Shown here: in pieces, positions 1 to 7,098 of the stretch | How positions within the stretch are numbered: the stretch's first letter is position 1 | How the letters are laid out: every line of letters begins with the position of its first letter | DNA from: Taklimakanibacter deserti | Lineage (GTDB): Bacteria; Pseudomonadota; Alphaproteobacteria; Rhizobiales; Aestuariivirgaceae | NCBI GenBank assembly: GCA_003574785.1 | Contig: QORU01000021.1 | Span: 56,736-120,735 of the forward strand | Direction of reading: 5' to 3' | DNA length: 64,000 nucleotides | Program-made: the position numbers and the translations under genes | Notes under the pieces: generated by a model | Told to the model about the DNA's origin: nothing | Seen by the model: the letters and a program-made list of their open reading frames with translations, nothing else | Database searches by the model: none

Positions 1-14
1 TCGCCATGAATCAT
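1..14 (-). CDS. amiE: start of probable aliphatic amidase, cut by window edge
   Basis: Only four whole codons lie in the window, reading Met-Ile-His-Gly and then the first two bases of an Asp or Glu codon. A GGGAG ribosome binding site sits six bases upstream on the minus strand. Aliphatic amidases (AmiE) characteristically begin Met-x-His-Gly-Asp, and the gene follows an amiC-amiR-transporter operon with a gap of 46 bases from urtE. The product would then hydrolyse short aliphatic amides to ammonia and the carboxylic acid. The identification rests on context and four residues, so another amide- or urea-related enzyme is possible. Confidence 0.4.
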
Positions 15-60
15 GTTCGTCTCCCATAGTATTGCCACTCGATGCGCACAGATCCATGGA

Positions 61-759
61 TCACACCGCCATGTGCTTGTGCATGAGATTGTCCGTCAGT
101 GATTTGATCGGACCCTCCGCCACGACACGGCCCTTCTCCATGATCACGAAGGAGTCGGACGCACGCCTTGCGAAATCGATGTCCTGCTCGACCAGGATGA
201 TGGTGATGCCATGCACCTTGTTGAGCGTCATAATCGCCTGCTCGATCTGCTCGACGATATTGGGCTGGATGCCCTCGGTCGGCTCATCGAGCAGGATGAT
301 CTTAGGGTTCGTGAGCAGCGCCCGGCCTATCGCCAGCTGCTGCTGCTGGCCGCCAGACAGATTGCCGCCCTGGCGGTCGAGGAATTCGCGCAAGACGGGA
401 AAGATCTCGAAGACGAGGTCGTCATAGGTCTTGCTCCCGTTGCCGGTGCGGGCGAAAGTTCCCATCTTGAGGTTCTCGCGCACCGTGAAGGTCGGGATGA
501 TGCCGCGCCCCTGCGGCACGTAGCCGATCCCGGCATGGGCGCGCTTGTAGGTCGGCATCTGGTCGAGCCGGTCGCCGCCGAGCGCGATCTCACCGCCGCA
601 ACGGTCCATGAGGCCCAGTATCGCCTTGAACAAAGTGGTCTTGCCCACGCCGTTGCGGCCGAGCACGGCCATGAACTTGCCGGTCTCGATCTTGAGATTG
701 ATGCCCTGCAGCGCGCGGGAATTGCCGTAATAGGCTTCGAGGTTCTTGATCTCAAGCAC
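61..759 (-). CDS. urtE: urea/short-chain amide ABC transporter ATPase UrtE
   Basis: This is a 232-residue ATPase of the branched-chain/urea (HAAT) ABC family, cytoplasmic and paired with UrtD to power UrtBC. Walker A is GRNGVGKT (residues 34-41). The signature is LSGGQQQQ and Walker B ends ILLDEPTEG, the Thr-Glu-Gly-Ile-Gln run being typical of UrtE. The length is normal for the family. The start overlaps the end of urtD by 8 bases, so the two are translationally coupled. It is the last transporter gene before the probable amidase. Because the operon begins with amiC and amiR, the substrate may be short amides as well as or instead of urea. Confidence 0.9.
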   Translation of the reverse strand: MLEIKNLEAYYGNSRALQGINLKIETGKFMAVLGRNGVGKTTLFKAILGLMDRCGGEIALGGDRLDQMPTYKRAHAGIGYVPQGRGIIPTFTVRENLKMGTFARTGNGSKTYDDLVFEIFPVLREFLDRQGGNLSGGQQQQLAIGRALLTNPKIILLDEPTEGIQPNIVEQIEQAIMTLNKVHGITIILVEQDIDFARRASDSFVIMEKGRVVAEGPIKSLTDNLMHKHMAV

Positions 760-1504
760 TGCTGATCCCCACCGATCCCAGATAGACCTGCTTGACCTTC
801 GGATTGTTCTCGACCTCGGCGACCGGGCCTTCGGCCAGGAGCTTGCCCTGATGCATCACCGAGATGATGTCGCCGATCGCCTTGACGAAACCCATATCGT
901 GCTCGACGACGATGATCGTGTGCTTGCCCTTCAGCCGGTTGCATATGTCGGCCGTCTTCTGGGTCTCCTGTGCCGTCATGCCGGCGGTCGGCTCATCGAG
1001 GAGGATGAGCTCGGCGTCCTGGGCGAGCAGCAGCGCGATCTCGAGCCATTGCGTCTGGCCATGCGAAAGATGGCCGGCCGGCACATCGAGCGCATCGCTC
1101 AAGCCAACGAACTCGGCCAGCTTGTCGAGACCGTCGCTGTCGACGGAACGCGCCCAGCGGAACAGGTTCGCCATGACCCCGTTGCGCTTGCAATAGGCGA
1201 CTTCGAGATTCTGCCTGACCGTCAGTTGTCGGAAGACACTCGGCACCTGGAATTTGCGCCCGACCCCGCAGCGGGCGATCTGATAATCGTCGAGCTTGCT
1301 CACCTCGGCGCCCTTGAAGCGGATCGAGCCCGAGGTCGGCACAGTCTTGCCGCAGATGAGATCGAGGGCCGTGGTCTTGCCGGCGCCGTTCGGCCCGATG
1401 AGGCAGCGCAATTCGCCCTTCTCGACGGCGAGCGACAGGCCGTTTACGGCTTTGAAGCCGTTGAAGCTGACGCTCACATCATTGAGCTCGAGATGCGCGC
1501 TCAT
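752..1504 (-). CDS. urtD: urea/short-chain amide ABC transporter ATPase UrtD
   Basis: This is the second ATPase of the Urt-type transporter, 250 residues. Walker A is GPNGAGKT (residues 37-44), the signature is LSHGQTQWLEIA and Walker B ends ILLDEPTAGM. The LSHGQ signature with a following Trp-Leu-Glu is characteristic of UrtD. The ATG overlaps the stop of urtC by four bases (ATGA), a standard coupled junction. With UrtE it forms the heterodimeric ATP hydrolysis unit at the cytoplasmic face. No internal defect is seen. Confidence 0.9.
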   Translation of the reverse strand: MSAHLELNDVSVSFNGFKAVNGLSLAVEKGELRCLIGPNGAGKTTALDLICGKTVPTSGSIRFKGAEVSKLDDYQIARCGVGRKFQVPSVFRQLTVRQNLEVAYCKRNGVMANLFRWARSVDSDGLDKLAEFVGLSDALDVPAGHLSHGQTQWLEIALLLAQDAELILLDEPTAGMTAQETQKTADICNRLKGKHTIIVVEHDMGFVKAIGDIISVMHQGKLLAEGPVAEVENNPKVKQVYLGSVGISSA

Positions 1505-2646
1505 TGTCCCTCGACCAGCTTGGTGTTGCGCAAGGGCTTGCCGCCGGCGACCGGCTTGCCGGGCGCAGCCGTCTGCGACGCGGTGCCGCGCATCTGCCCG
1601 ATCTTCTCGGCGACCTTCTCGCCGAGGCTCGCGAGACCATTGGGCAGGAAGAGCACGACCAGCACGAAGAGTGCCCCCATGACCAGCGTCCAGGTATCGA
1701 GGAAGACCTCCGATTCAGAGAGCGCCCCTTGCACGCCGGCGACCAGGATGGCGCCGAGAAGCGCGCCCACGAGGCTCTGGCGGCCGCCCACGGCGCACCA
1801 GACGACGATCGACAGACTGAGCTGCACGCCGAGGAAGGTCGGCGAGGCGAATTCCATGACGATGGTGTAGAGCATGCCGGCGAGCCCGGCGATGCCGGCC
1901 GAGATGCAGAACACCATGGTCTTGAACAAAGCGACGTCATAGCCGAAGAAGCGCACCCGCGCTTCCTGGTCGCGGATCGCCTGCAGGATAAGCCCGGCCT
2001 TGCTCTTGGTGACGGCGAGCGCCAGGAACAGGCACACGGTCAGGCAGATGGCGATCAGGTAGTAGGTCGTGGCGCTATAGGCGTCGAAGGTGATGCCGAA
2101 GAGCTCGAGCTGGGCCAGATCGGTGATGCCGTTGAAGCCGCCCGTCGCCCATTGCTGGTCGATGATGACGAGATTGACGACCACCAATGTGGCGAGCGTG
2201 ATGATCGCCACATAGACGCCGGTCACCCTTCCGCGGAACATGAACCAGGCGAGGATCGCCGAGACGATGACCGGTATGAGGATGCCGGCCAGGATGGCGA
2301 AAGGCATCGAATAGAACGGCTCCCAGAACCAGGGCAGCTTCTCGACATTGTTCCACACCATGAAGTCGGGCAAGCCTTCGGAGCCGGTATGGACCGGGAT
2401 GGTGCGCAGCTTGAGCGCCATCGCCATGCAATAGGAGCCGAGGCCGAAGCTCATCGCCTGGCCAAGATTGAGGATGCCGGCATAGCCCCAGGACAAGGCC
2501 AGCGCCATCGACACCATGGCGAGCACCAGGTAGCGCGCGACCCGGTTGAGCAGGAAGTCGTCGTTGATCAGCGTCGGCAGCAGCAGGATGGCGAGGCAGA
2601 CGACGCCATAGAGGATCACTTGCGTGAGCGTCTTGTTCGTCATCAT
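1501..2646 (-). CDS. urtC: urea/short-chain amide ABC transporter permease UrtC
   Basis: This is a 381-residue inner-membrane permease of the LivM/UrtC family. It has many hydrophobic segments, for example around residues 10-45 and 115-150, and a long periplasmic loop near residues 80-105 rich in Trp and Pro as in UrtC. The LivM-type coupling region (AIRDQEARVRFFGYDV) lies at about residues 234-249. The C-terminus has a Pro/Ala/Gly-rich tail. The start overlaps urtB by four bases and the end overlaps urtD by four bases, so urtBCDE read as one coupled block. Confidence 0.9.
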   Translation of the reverse strand: MMTNKTLTQVILYGVVCLAILLLPTLINDDFLLNRVARYLVLAMVSMALALSWGYAGILNLGQAMSFGLGSYCMAMALKLRTIPVHTGSEGLPDFMVWNNVEKLPWFWEPFYSMPFAILAGILIPVIVSAILAWFMFRGRVTGVYVAIITLATLVVVNLVIIDQQWATGGFNGITDLAQLELFGITFDAYSATTYYLIAICLTVCLFLALAVTKSKAGLILQAIRDQEARVRFFGYDVALFKTMVFCISAGIAGLAGMLYTIVMEFASPTFLGVQLSLSIVVWCAVGGRQSLVGALLGAILVAGVQGALSESEVFLDTWTLVMGALFVLVVLFLPNGLASLGEKVAEKIGQMRGTASQTAAPGKPVAGGKPLRNTKLVEGQ

Positions 2647-3512
2647 GTCCTAACCCGCGTGACGAAGAGGCCCTGCGGCCTGAATCTGATGAGGATGACG
2701 ATGGCGACGAGCACCAGCGCCTTGGCGATGGTGTCGTTCTGCCAGAAGGCGAGCACGCCCGAGAGCTCGCCCAGGAGCAGCGAGCTCGCCACCGTTCCGA
2801 ACAGGCTCTGCACCCCGCCGAGCACGACGACGAAGAAGGCGTCGATGACGTAGCCGGTGCCCATTTCCGGCGACACGCTCTTGAGCGGCGCCACCAGCGC
2901 CCCGGCGAGCCCCGCGAGGCCCGCGCCATAGGCAAAGGTGCCGGTATAGATCTTGCTGGCATTGATGCCGAAGGCGGTGGCGATGCTGCGATCCTGTATG
3001 ACGGCGCGCAATTGCATGCCGACCGCCGTCTTGTTGATGAGGAGCCAGGTCAGGCCGAACAGCACGGCGCCGGCGACGATGATGAAGACGCGATAGCCCG
3101 ACACGTCGACGCCGAGGATGTTCACCGTGGCGCTGAGGCTCGGCGGCATCTCGACATAGCGCAACTCACCACCGGCCATGAGCCTTACCGCCTGCTGCAG
3201 CATGACGCCGATGCCCCAGGTCGCGAGGATGGTGTCGATCGGCCGCTTGTAGAGATAGCGGATGACGCCGCGCTCGATCACAGCACCCAGGAGTGCGGTC
3301 ACGATGAAGATGATGATGAGCGCCGGGAAGAAGCTGATGCCGGCGAAAGTCTTGAGCGCCCAGGCGCCATAGGCGCCGAGCATGATGAACTCGCCATGCG
3401 CCATGTTGATGACGCCCATCGAGCCGTAGATGATCGAGAGGCCCAAGGCGACGATCAGCAAGATCGAACCGATGCTGAGGCCGGTGATGAACTGTTCGAG
3501 CAGAAATTCCAT
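2643..3512 (-). CDS. urtB: urea/short-chain amide ABC transporter permease UrtB
   Basis: This is a 289-residue LivH/UrtB-type permease that starts MEFLLEQFITGLS. A longer frame exists to 3650 but it runs back into urtA, and its extra 46 residues are not membrane-like, so the ATG at 3512 is preferred. The LivH motif NMAHGEFIMLGAY, which marks the first coupling region, is clear near residues 37-49. Cytoplasmic loops RAVIQDRSIATAFGIN and the late helices match the family. The gap of 65 bases to urtA holds a strong stem-loop (3535-3563) that may lower permease expression relative to the binding protein. Confidence 0.9.
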   Translation of the reverse strand: MEFLLEQFITGLSIGSILLIVALGLSIIYGSMGVINMAHGEFIMLGAYGAWALKTFAGISFFPALIIIFIVTALLGAVIERGVIRYLYKRPIDTILATWGIGVMLQQAVRLMAGGELRYVEMPPSLSATVNILGVDVSGYRVFIIVAGAVLFGLTWLLINKTAVGMQLRAVIQDRSIATAFGINASKIYTGTFAYGAGLAGLAGALVAPLKSVSPEMGTGYVIDAFFVVVLGGVQSLFGTVASSLLLGELSGVLAFWQNDTIAKALVLVAIVILIRFRPQGLFVTRVRT

Positions 3513-3534
3513 AGGCGAAACTCGCGAGAACTGG

Positions 3535-3563
3535 GCCGCGGTGACGGGGTCCGCCACCGCGGC
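3535..3563 (-). terminator. intercistronic stem-loop after urtA (no U-run)
   Basis: A perfect 9-bp inverted repeat (GCCGCGGTG with CACCGCGGC) encloses an 11-base loop, lying between the urtA stop and the urtB start. It lacks a downstream U-run, so it is more likely a 3' mRNA-stabilising or attenuating hairpin than a full terminator. Similar hairpins follow two other binding-protein genes in this window. Confidence 0.6.
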
Positions 3564-3577
3564 TCCGGAGAATGAGC

Positions 3578-4825
3578 TCAGGTTTCCTTGAGCCCCGCCT
3601 CCGTGCATTTCTGGTTCGGATAGGCGGCATAGGGATCGGGCGCCAGCCACTCAGCCGATTCCTTCAGCACCTCGAACTGGCCGTCAGACTTGGCGACGGC
3701 GATCTTCGGCCACAGCCAGGTGTGGAGATTCTCCTTCTCGAGCAGAATCTTGCCTTGCGGCGCCTGATACTCCTGGCCCTTCACCGCCTCGCGAATGGTC
3801 TCGGGCGTGATGTCGCTCTGGCCGATCTTCTCGATCGCCTGCTTGAACAGATAGGTCTGGAAGTAGCAGGCTTCCGAAACGAAGTGGGTCACTTTGTCGT
3901 CGCCCCAGCGCTTCTTGTAGGCGGCGACGAACTTCTCGTTCTCGGGCGACTTGTGCACCATGAAATAGGGTGCCGAGGTGAAGTGGCCGGCGGCCGCGTC
4001 ACCACCCATGGCCGCGATCTCGTTCTCAGACGTCGTCAGGCTCGCCATCGGCATCTTGGCGGGATCGAGGCCGGCGGCACGGTATTGCCGGTGCAGCGCC
4101 ACCACCGAATCGCCGACAACCGTCGAGAAGATCACATTCGGCTGAGTGCTCTTCATCTTGTTGATGACGGACGAGAACTCGGAATGGCCGAGCGGCACAT
4201 ATTCCTCGTTCACCACTTCGCCGCCGAGCTTCTCCAGCAGCTTCTTGCAGTAGTTGTTCTCTTCCTTGGGATAGATGTAGTTCGAGCCGATGAGGAAGAA
4301 CTTCTTGCCGAATTTCTCGATCAGCCAGGGGACGAATTCATCCTGTTGTTGGTTGGGGACGGCGCCCGTGTAGACGACGTTCTTCGAGCATTCGCGGCCC
4401 TCATAGAGGGTCGGATAGAAATAGAGGTTGTTGCGCTTCTCGAAGACGGGAAGTACCGCTTTGCGGCTCGCCGACGTATAGGAGCCGAAGACGCTGACGC
4501 ATTTGTCGCCGACCACCAGCTTGCGCGCCTTCTCGGCGAAGGTCGCGGGATCCGATGCCGGGTCCTCGACGACCGCATTGATCTGCATGCCGTTGATGCC
4601 GCCCGCCGCGTTGATCTCCTCGATCGCAAGGATCGTCGCCTTGTTCAGCGATTCCTCGATGATCGCGGTGGTGCCGGTCAGCGAGAACAGCACGCCGACC
4701 TTGATTTCACCTCCGGCCGCGCGCGCCAGCGAATAATCCTTGATCCAGATATGAGGGAAGCCGCCAATCACACCCGCGCCGAGCGCAGCCGTTCCCCTCA
4801 GGAAAGCTCGTCTCCTGATAGCCAT
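3578..4825 (-). CDS. urtA: urea/short-chain amide ABC transporter substrate-binding protein UrtA
   Basis: This is a 415-residue periplasmic binding protein with a twin-arginine-like signal peptide (RRAFLRG at residues 5-11, then an Ala/Gly hydrophobic stretch). The mature part starts near EIKVGVLFSLTGTTA, the usual opening of the Leu/urea/amide-binding fold. The ATG at 4825 has a GGAGG site six bases upstream. A longer frame to 4882 starts inside the leader terminator and is rejected. Family features include the repeated YPTLYEGRECS and IGSNYIYPKEENN regions shared with UrtA, FmdD and AmiC. Its paralogue AmiC is encoded upstream, and transcription into urtA is probably gated by the leader at 4847-4925. 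Confidence 0.9.
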   Translation of the reverse strand: MAIRRRAFLRGTAALGAGVIGGFPHIWIKDYSLARAAGGEIKVGVLFSLTGTTAIIEESLNKATILAIEEINAAGGINGMQINAVVEDPASDPATFAEKARKLVVGDKCVSVFGSYTSASRKAVLPVFEKRNNLYFYPTLYEGRECSKNVVYTGAVPNQQQDEFVPWLIEKFGKKFFLIGSNYIYPKEENNYCKKLLEKLGGEVVNEEYVPLGHSEFSSVINKMKSTQPNVIFSTVVGDSVVALHRQYRAAGLDPAKMPMASLTTSENEIAAMGGDAAAGHFTSAPYFMVHKSPENEKFVAAYKKRWGDDKVTHFVSEACYFQTYLFKQAIEKIGQSDITPETIREAVKGQEYQAPQGKILLEKENLHTWLWPKIAVAKSDGQFEVLKESAEWLAPDPYAAYPNQKCTEAGLKET

Positions 4826-4846
4826 CGTTTCCTCCATGACAACAAC

Positions 4847-4888
4847 AAAAAACCCCCAAGTTGACCACACGTGGCCAAACATGGAGGC
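4847..4888 (-). terminator. intrinsic terminator in urtA leader (attenuator)
   Basis: On the minus strand CCTCCA pairs with TGGGGG (one G-U pair). Inside this a second stem joins GTT and GGCCA to TGGTC and AAC around a CGTG loop, and a run of six T follows at once (4847-4852). It lies 22 bases before the urtA start codon and downstream of amiR, so it should stop transcription before the transporter genes unless relieved. Its 5' arm shares 4885-4888 with the hairpin at 4885-4898. Confidence 0.75.
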
Positions 4889-4925
4889 GTTACTGCCTGA
4901 TTATGTGAGCGGCATTTTTGCCGCT
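4885..4925 (-). promoter_or_regulatory. candidate AmiR (ANTAR) antitermination RNA, two hexaloop hairpins
   Basis: Hairpin 1 (4908-4925) has a 6-bp stem, AGCGGC/GCCGCT, with the six-base loop AAAAAT. Hairpin 2 (4885-4898) has a 4-bp stem, AGGC/GCCT, with the loop AGTAAC. Nine bases separate them. ANTAR proteins are known to bind paired hexaloop hairpins with A at loop position 1 and G at position 4. Here position 1 is A in both but position 4 is A, so the match is partial. Forming hairpin 2 removes part of the terminator stem at 4847-4888, the expected antitermination logic. Confidence 0.5.
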
Positions 4926-4950
4926 TTCCGCCTTGGACGGATGAATTCCC

Positions 4951-5532
4951 TTATACGAGGCTGTCGGAAGTGTCAACGAGCTTCGAGGCGATCGAAGCGA
5001 TCGTGGCGCGCTTTTTCATCGCGATGTCGCGCAAGGTGCGGAACGCTTCCGCCTCGCTCACGCGATCGCGCAACATGATCAGCTGCTTGGCCTTCTCGAT
5101 GTCGCGCATCGCCCGCACATTCTCCTCCATGCGCGTGATGCGCGACTTCTGCCGCTTGAAGAAGGCGAACTGATCATGCGCGACGAGCAATGCCGCATCG
5201 ATCGAATGCGGCAGATAGGGACGATGCAGCACCGCATTGGGACAGGCCACCTGCAGTTCGTTGAAGTCGAAGCGCCCGTTCTGCGGCAGGAGGACGACGA
5301 GGGCCGCTTCGGCCTCGCCCGGCATCCAGGCGAGGCGCGAGCCGAGGCCCGGACCATATTCGCAGAACAGCACATCGGCATTCTCGCCGATGCGGTCGGG
5401 CGCCGGCCACTGATGCCTGACCGCCGCGCGCGTGCGCTGCAGATGGCGCAACAGCGTCTGGCCATCATCGTCGGCCTCGCAGACGACGAGGAGACGCAGC
5501 CGCGAGAACTGGCTCACCGGATTGGCCGCCAT
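4951..5532 (-). CDS. amiR: ANTAR-domain antitermination regulator AmiR
   Basis: This is a 193-residue AmiR-like protein. The N-terminal half is a receiver-like fold (residues about 10-125) without an obvious phosphoacceptor Asp pattern. It is followed by a coiled-coil linker and an ANTAR RNA-binding domain (about residues 135-190) with the typical spacing IEKAKQLIM, then EAEAFRTLRDIAM and an Ile/Ala-rich last helix. In Pseudomonas, AmiR is held inactive by AmiC and, when released by amides, binds nascent leader RNA to prevent termination. The start at 5532 lies two bases after the amiC stop, so the pair is co-translated. A longer frame reaching into amiC is a shadow. The leader RNA it should act on lies immediately downstream. 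Confidence 0.85.
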   Translation of the reverse strand: MAANPVSQFSRLRLLVVCEADDDGQTLLRHLQRTRAAVRHQWPAPDRIGENADVLFCEYGPGLGSRLAWMPGEAEAALVVLLPQNGRFDFNELQVACPNAVLHRPYLPHSIDAALLVAHDQFAFFKRQKSRITRMEENVRAMRDIEKAKQLIMLRDRVSEAEAFRTLRDIAMKKRATIASIASKLVDTSDSLV

Positions 5533-5534
5533 GA

Positions 5535-6683
5535 TCAGGCACTCTCCAGCGCCCGATGCGAGCCGATCAGATAGGGATCGGCATCGATCTGCGACAGCGA
5601 CTGATGCACGATCGAGAACTGTCCGGCGCGATTGACCCGGCCGACGCGCGACCAGACATTGGCATGGCTGCAGGACGGATTGATCGTGACCTTGCCTTGC
5701 GGCGCATCGATGGTCGAGCCGAGGACGAAGGGCCTGAGGATGTCGGTATCGAGCGTGTTGACCTGCTCCAGCGCCTTGGCCAGGAGATGCACCTGGAAAT
5801 AGGCCGCTTCCACGCACATATTCGTGCTTTCGCTGTCGCCATAGCGCTTGCGGTAGCGCTTGACGAACGCCTCTTCCCGCTCGCCGCCGCTGCCCTGGAA
5901 ATAGGGTGCGGCGGTGACGTGATGTTCGCCGACATCGGCACCCATCGCCCGGATCTCGGCCTCGGTGGTGGTGAGGCTCGCGATCGGCAGTTTCCTTGCA
6001 TCGAGGCCGAAATCGTTGAAGGCCTGGTAGAGGAAGACGGTCGCCTCGCCGACGACGGTCGAGAAGATGACATCGGGACTTGCGGTCTTGATGTCGCGCA
6101 GGATCGGATAGAACTCCTCGCGCCTGGCATTGAGCGAGACATACATCTCGCCCACCACCTCGCCGCCCGACTGGTTGATCAAGGCGCGCATGATGCGGTT
6201 CGATTCGCGCGGATAGACATAGTCGGATCCGACGAAATAGAAGCGCGTGCCGTAATTGGCGGCGAGATAATTGAACAGCGTCAGGCTGTTCTGGTTGGGA
6301 GCGGCGCCGGTATAGATGATGTTGGGCGAGAACTCGAAGCCCTCATAGAGGGTCGGATACCACAAGAGGCCGTTCAGGCGCTCGACGATCGGCAGCACCG
6401 CCTTGCGGCTCGAGGAGGTATAGCAGCCGAAGATGGTGCGGATGCCGTCCTCGGCGAGCATCTTCCTCGTATAGGCGCGGAACTGGGCATTGTCGGAGCC
6501 GGGATCGAAGACCGAAGGCAGAAGCTCGCGGCCATTGATGCCGCCCGCTTCGTTGATCTCATCGATCGCCAGCATCGTGCCGCGATACTGCGTCTCCTCG
6601 ATCAGCGCCATGTAGCCGCTGCGCGAAAACAAGACGCCTACTCGCCACGGCTCCGACGAATACTCATGACCCATGCCAGGCAT
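5535..6683 (-). CDS. amiC: amide-sensing negative regulator AmiC
   Basis: This is a cytoplasmic paralogue of periplasmic Leu/amide-binding proteins, about 382 residues, with no signal peptide. The opening GVLFSRSGYMALIEETQYRG and the conserved segments FGCYTSSSRKAVLP, YPTLYEGFEFSPNI, GAAPNQNS and VGSDYVYPRESN match AmiC closely. AmiC binds small amides and then releases AmiR. The ATG at 6683 is preferred because AGAGAG lies just upstream. GTG at 6707 and ATG at 6674 are alternatives. It shares ancestry with UrtA encoded in the same operon (shared YPTLYEG and IYTGA-PNQ motifs), suggesting duplication of a binding protein into a sensor. Confidence 0.85.
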   Translation of the reverse strand: MPGMGHEYSSEPWRVGVLFSRSGYMALIEETQYRGTMLAIDEINEAGGINGRELLPSVFDPGSDNAQFRAYTRKMLAEDGIRTIFGCYTSSSRKAVLPIVERLNGLLWYPTLYEGFEFSPNIIYTGAAPNQNSLTLFNYLAANYGTRFYFVGSDYVYPRESNRIMRALINQSGGEVVGEMYVSLNARREEFYPILRDIKTASPDVIFSTVVGEATVFLYQAFNDFGLDARKLPIASLTTTEAEIRAMGADVGEHHVTAAPYFQGSGGEREEAFVKRYRKRYGDSESTNMCVEAAYFQVHLLAKALEQVNTLDTDILRPFVLGSTIDAPQGKVTINPSCSHANVWSRVGRVNRAGQFSIVHQSLSQIDADPYLIGSHRALESA

Positions 6684-7098
6684 TGCTCTCTTGTCTCTCG
6701 CCCTCACCCGGAATAGCGCGTGAGCATGCGCGTTTTGGTTAATGGTTTCAACTGCTCAATTGACAAAGGTCGTGGAAGATCTCGATGAGGGCTTCGCGAG
6801 CATTGTCGGATCATCATGCGAACCACTGACTTCGCGCTGCTTGCCGATGGTGCGCAGGGCTTCGCGATGGCTCGCGAATTGATCCGTCGTCGGTCTAATT
6901 TTTAGTCGCGACGAAGGTCCGTAATGTTCTGGCCGCGACGACGGCGCGAAGGGGCCTGCGATGAATCACCCACCGCCCGATATCCCTCTGTTTTTAATAA
7001 AAGATTCACCATTTACCGCATCGCCATGGAGGCTGCCTTGATGCTTGCTTAATTGCGTGGCTTAGACGTAGCTTACCCGAGGTTTGCTAGGTGGGACC
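6684..7098. other. divergent intergenic region between amiC and the GYF/ClpP gene
   Basis: About 415 bases without a convincing gene. It should hold the minus-strand promoter of the amiC operon and the plus-strand promoter of the next gene. The segment near 6990-7015 is AT-rich. I see no strong palindrome, riboswitch or clear -35/-10 pair. Confidence 0.4.

Noticed and set aside
51..62. GATCCATGGATC palindrome as an operator
   Set aside because: It lies at the end of urtE inside an operon, only 12 bp long, made of common restriction-like hexamers; chance is likely.
3513..3650. Longer urtB start at 3650
   Set aside because: It overlaps the end of urtA and crosses the intercistronic hairpin. 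The extra residues do not fit the family.
4826..4882. Longer urtA start at 4882
   Set aside because: It would start within the leader terminator. The ATG at 4825 has a GGAGG site and a normal signal peptide.
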